This document shows, piece after piece, positions 4,241 to 5,281 of a stretch of DNA of 5,281 bases. Both the position numbers and the translations under genes were made by a program. The notes beneath the pieces were generated by a model that was given only the letters and a program-made list of their open reading frames with translations, did not search any database and had not been told where the DNA came from. Each line of letters begins with the position of its first letter. The stretch's first letter is position 1. The stretch is from a bacterium (GTDB lineage: Bacteria; Patescibacteria; ABY1; BM507; VMTK01): NCBI GenBank assembly GCA_030641105.1, contig DAOWHZ010000053.1, positions 1 to 5,281 on the forward strand. The letters run 5' to 3'.

Positions 4241-4925
4241 TATTATGTTTCTTTTTAATAATTTCAACCGCCTCATTATACTTCTTCACGCTTGGCAAAA
4301 ATGGAAATAATTTATAAGCAAACGACGGCAGCCAGCTACTCATAGTGTATCCACCCCCCATTATTGTAAATAATACTTTATCAATCCATACTCCGCTATG
4401 CCCTTGCTCAAACATTGTCAGCCACAAATCCCAATCCTGCAGCCGTTTTATTGATTCATCAAATCCAGGGAAGTGCTCTTTACGCATTAATGAAGTAGTA
4501 TGAATAAAAGGTATTTGCTTCAGTTTTTCTGCATCAAAGGGCCAAAGTTTAAAAATTTTACAGCCATATTTGAATGACGAATAAGTATAACTTGCTTTTG
4601 GATTATTTTTTAAAGCATCCAGCATAATTTTAAGCATTTCCGGCTTCATTATAATATCAGCGTCGCAAAAAAGCAGATATTTGCCTTTGGCAATTTTTGC
4701 GCCTCTGTTCCGCGCCGGGTTTGATCCTTTGTTTTCTTGGTTAAAATAAGAAAATTTATGGATTAATTCTGATTTATATTTATCTAATATTTTTTCAATA
4801 TTATCAGTAGATCCGTCATTAACAATAATAATTTCATAGTTATTATAAGTTTGTTTTAAAATACTATCTAAACATTTGGATAGTTTTTTTGCCTGATTGT
4901 AGACAGGAATGATTATGGAAATCAT
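4212..4925 (-). CDS. Family 2 (GT-A fold) glycosyltransferase
   Basis: Transfers a sugar from a nucleotide-sugar donor, probably onto a lipid-linked or surface glycan at the cytoplasmic face of the membrane. The 237 residues form a full GT2 catalytic domain. Visible are the N-terminal strand ISIIIPVYN, the nucleotide-binding EIIIVNDGSTD (DGS at 37-39), and NPARNRGAKIAKG (69-81). The metal-binding DxD-type CDAD (D88, D90) and the acceptor-side acidic motif LQDWDLWL (162-169) follow. No membrane helices beyond moderate hydrophobicity near 198-210 are seen. The donor and acceptor cannot be deduced. The final residues (229-237) come from palindrome P6, which also gives the stop, so the native C-terminus may have been altered. 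The gene lies 53 bp after a GT4 gene and 35 bp before the DUF192 gene on the same strand, suggesting co-transcription. It starts at 4925, where homology begins at residue 2; there is no Shine-Dalgarno sequence. Confidence 0.93.
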   Translation of the reverse strand: MISIIIPVYNQAKKLSKCLDSILKQTYNNYEIIIVNDGSTDNIEKILDKYKSELIHKFSYFNQENKGSNPARNRGAKIAKGKYLLFCDADIIMKPEMLKIMLDALKNNPKASYTYSSFKYGCKIFKLWPFDAEKLKQIPFIHTTSLMRKEHFPGFDESIKRLQDWDLWLTMFEQGHSGVWIDKVLFTIMGGGYTMSSWLPSFAYKLFPFLPSVKKYNEAVEIIKKKHNKETEFPKFF

Positions 4926-4937
4926 ATGTTTTTTTGG

Positions 4938-4988
4938 AAGAGGCTAAGCTACTACGATGTGTTTCAAATCGTAGTAGCTTAGCTTCTT
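4938..4988. repeat. Palindromic element P7 across the 3' end of the GT4 gene
   Basis: GCTAAGCTACTACGAT (4943-4958) pairs perfectly with 4968-4983. The stem extends outward to 4938/4988 (21 bp with one wobble) and closes a 9-nt loop GTGTTTCAA. It overlaps the last codons and the TAA (4979-4981) of the GT4 gene and fills nearly all the gap before the GT2 gene. No T-run follows on either strand, so a terminator role is not obvious. Its sequence is not clearly related to the other palindromes. Confidence 0.93.
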
Positions 4989-5281
4989 TGCACACTATTA
5001 TAAATCTTTCTCGCCTGTCTTTCACAATTAAACCTTTCAATAGCCCGACGCCATCCTTGCTCGCCTAATTTTTGCCGCAATCTTTGATTTAAAGCTAATT
5101 CAAGGATACCTTCGGCTATAGCTTCTGTATTGTCCGGATCAACTAATATGCCGTTTACATGATCCTCAACCGCATCTTGCACTCCCCCGCTTTCTCCGGC
5201 AATAACCGGCTTATTGCATAAATTGGCTTCAAGATAAACAATACCAAATCCTTCAAAGTCGCCATCCATATTTCTGGCAGG
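4979..5281 (-). CDS. GT4-type (GT-B fold) glycosyltransferase, C-terminal 100 residues; 5' end outside window
   Basis: The frame runs open to the window edge (first codons read PARN before MDGDFEGFG), so the internal ATG at 5269 is not the true start. The segment is the C-terminal Rossmann domain of glycosyltransferase family 4. It contains EGFGIVYLE, the E-x7-E motif that contacts the nucleotide-sugar donor, then NLCNKPVIAGESGGVQDAV, GILVDPDNTEAIAEGILEL and a helical tail. Family members are about 350-400 residues, so roughly a quarter is visible. They usually transfer mannose, glucose or similar sugars with retention; the donor here is unknown. The last residues (VQRS) and the stop overlap palindrome P7. 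It is the first visible gene of the GT4-GT2-DUF192 run and points to glycan assembly genes continuing beyond the window. Confidence 0.92.
   Translation of the reverse strand, partial: PARNMDGDFEGFGIVYLEANLCNKPVIAGESGGVQDAVEDHVNGILVDPDNTEAIAEGILELALNQRLRQKLGEQGWRRAIERFNCERQARKIYNSVQRS

Noticed and set aside
4125..4310. Plus-strand open frame of 61 codons across the DUF192/GT2 junction
   Set aside because: It runs through palindrome P6 opposite two real genes; composition is low complexity and no ribosome binding site is present.
5267..5269. ATG at 5269 as the true start of the GT4 gene
   Set aside because: The open frame continues upstream (PARN before MDGDFEGFG) and the segment is a C-terminal domain, so the gene begins outside the window.

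Overview
The window comes from an AT-rich bacterial chromosome. I read it as a member of the Patescibacteria/CPR radiation (Parcubacteria-like). This is an inference from the LysRS sequence style, the small tightly packed genes, the AT-rich spacers full of short repeats, and the weak Shine-Dalgarno use. No rRNA or other taxonomic marker is present to prove it. UGA is used as a stop (greA, DUF192 gene), so there is no sign of UGA recoding.

Layout. Positions 1-1721 hold two housekeeping genes on the minus strand: the N-terminal part of lysyl-tRNA synthetase (cut by the window edge) and greA. They are separated by a 344-bp AT-rich spacer containing a hairpin terminator. Positions 1802-3388 (minus) hold a 528-residue multi-pass membrane protein of the O-antigen polymerase/ligase family. 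Positions 3474-3674 (plus) hold a lone 66-residue two-helix membrane protein with its own candidate promoter, a consensus ribosome binding site and a terminator. Positions 3733-5281 (minus) hold a run of three genes: the C-terminal end of a GT4-type glycosyltransferase, a GT2-type glycosyltransferase and a DUF192 lipoprotein. The glycosyltransferases and the polymerase-like protein suggest a cell-surface polysaccharide locus placed next to lysS-greA.

The most striking feature is a set of long, nearly perfect, relatively GC-rich palindromes. Four lie in frame inside hydrophilic loops of the polymerase-like gene. One lies inside the DUF192 gene, and two sit exactly at the 3' ends of the two glycosyltransferase genes, where they supply or overlap the stop codons. 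A smaller one lies 3' of greA. Two of them are clearly the same sequence family (AGAARCCGAGYTTCC), and several have arms that are themselves small hairpins with a CGA centre. They behave like the in-frame palindromic elements known from Rickettsia, but I do not recognise these sequences. The polymerase-like gene also carries two simple repeats with 7-nt and 8-nt units inside membrane segments, which could shift the reading frame by slippage. No CRISPR array, tRNA, rRNA, transposase or origin was seen.
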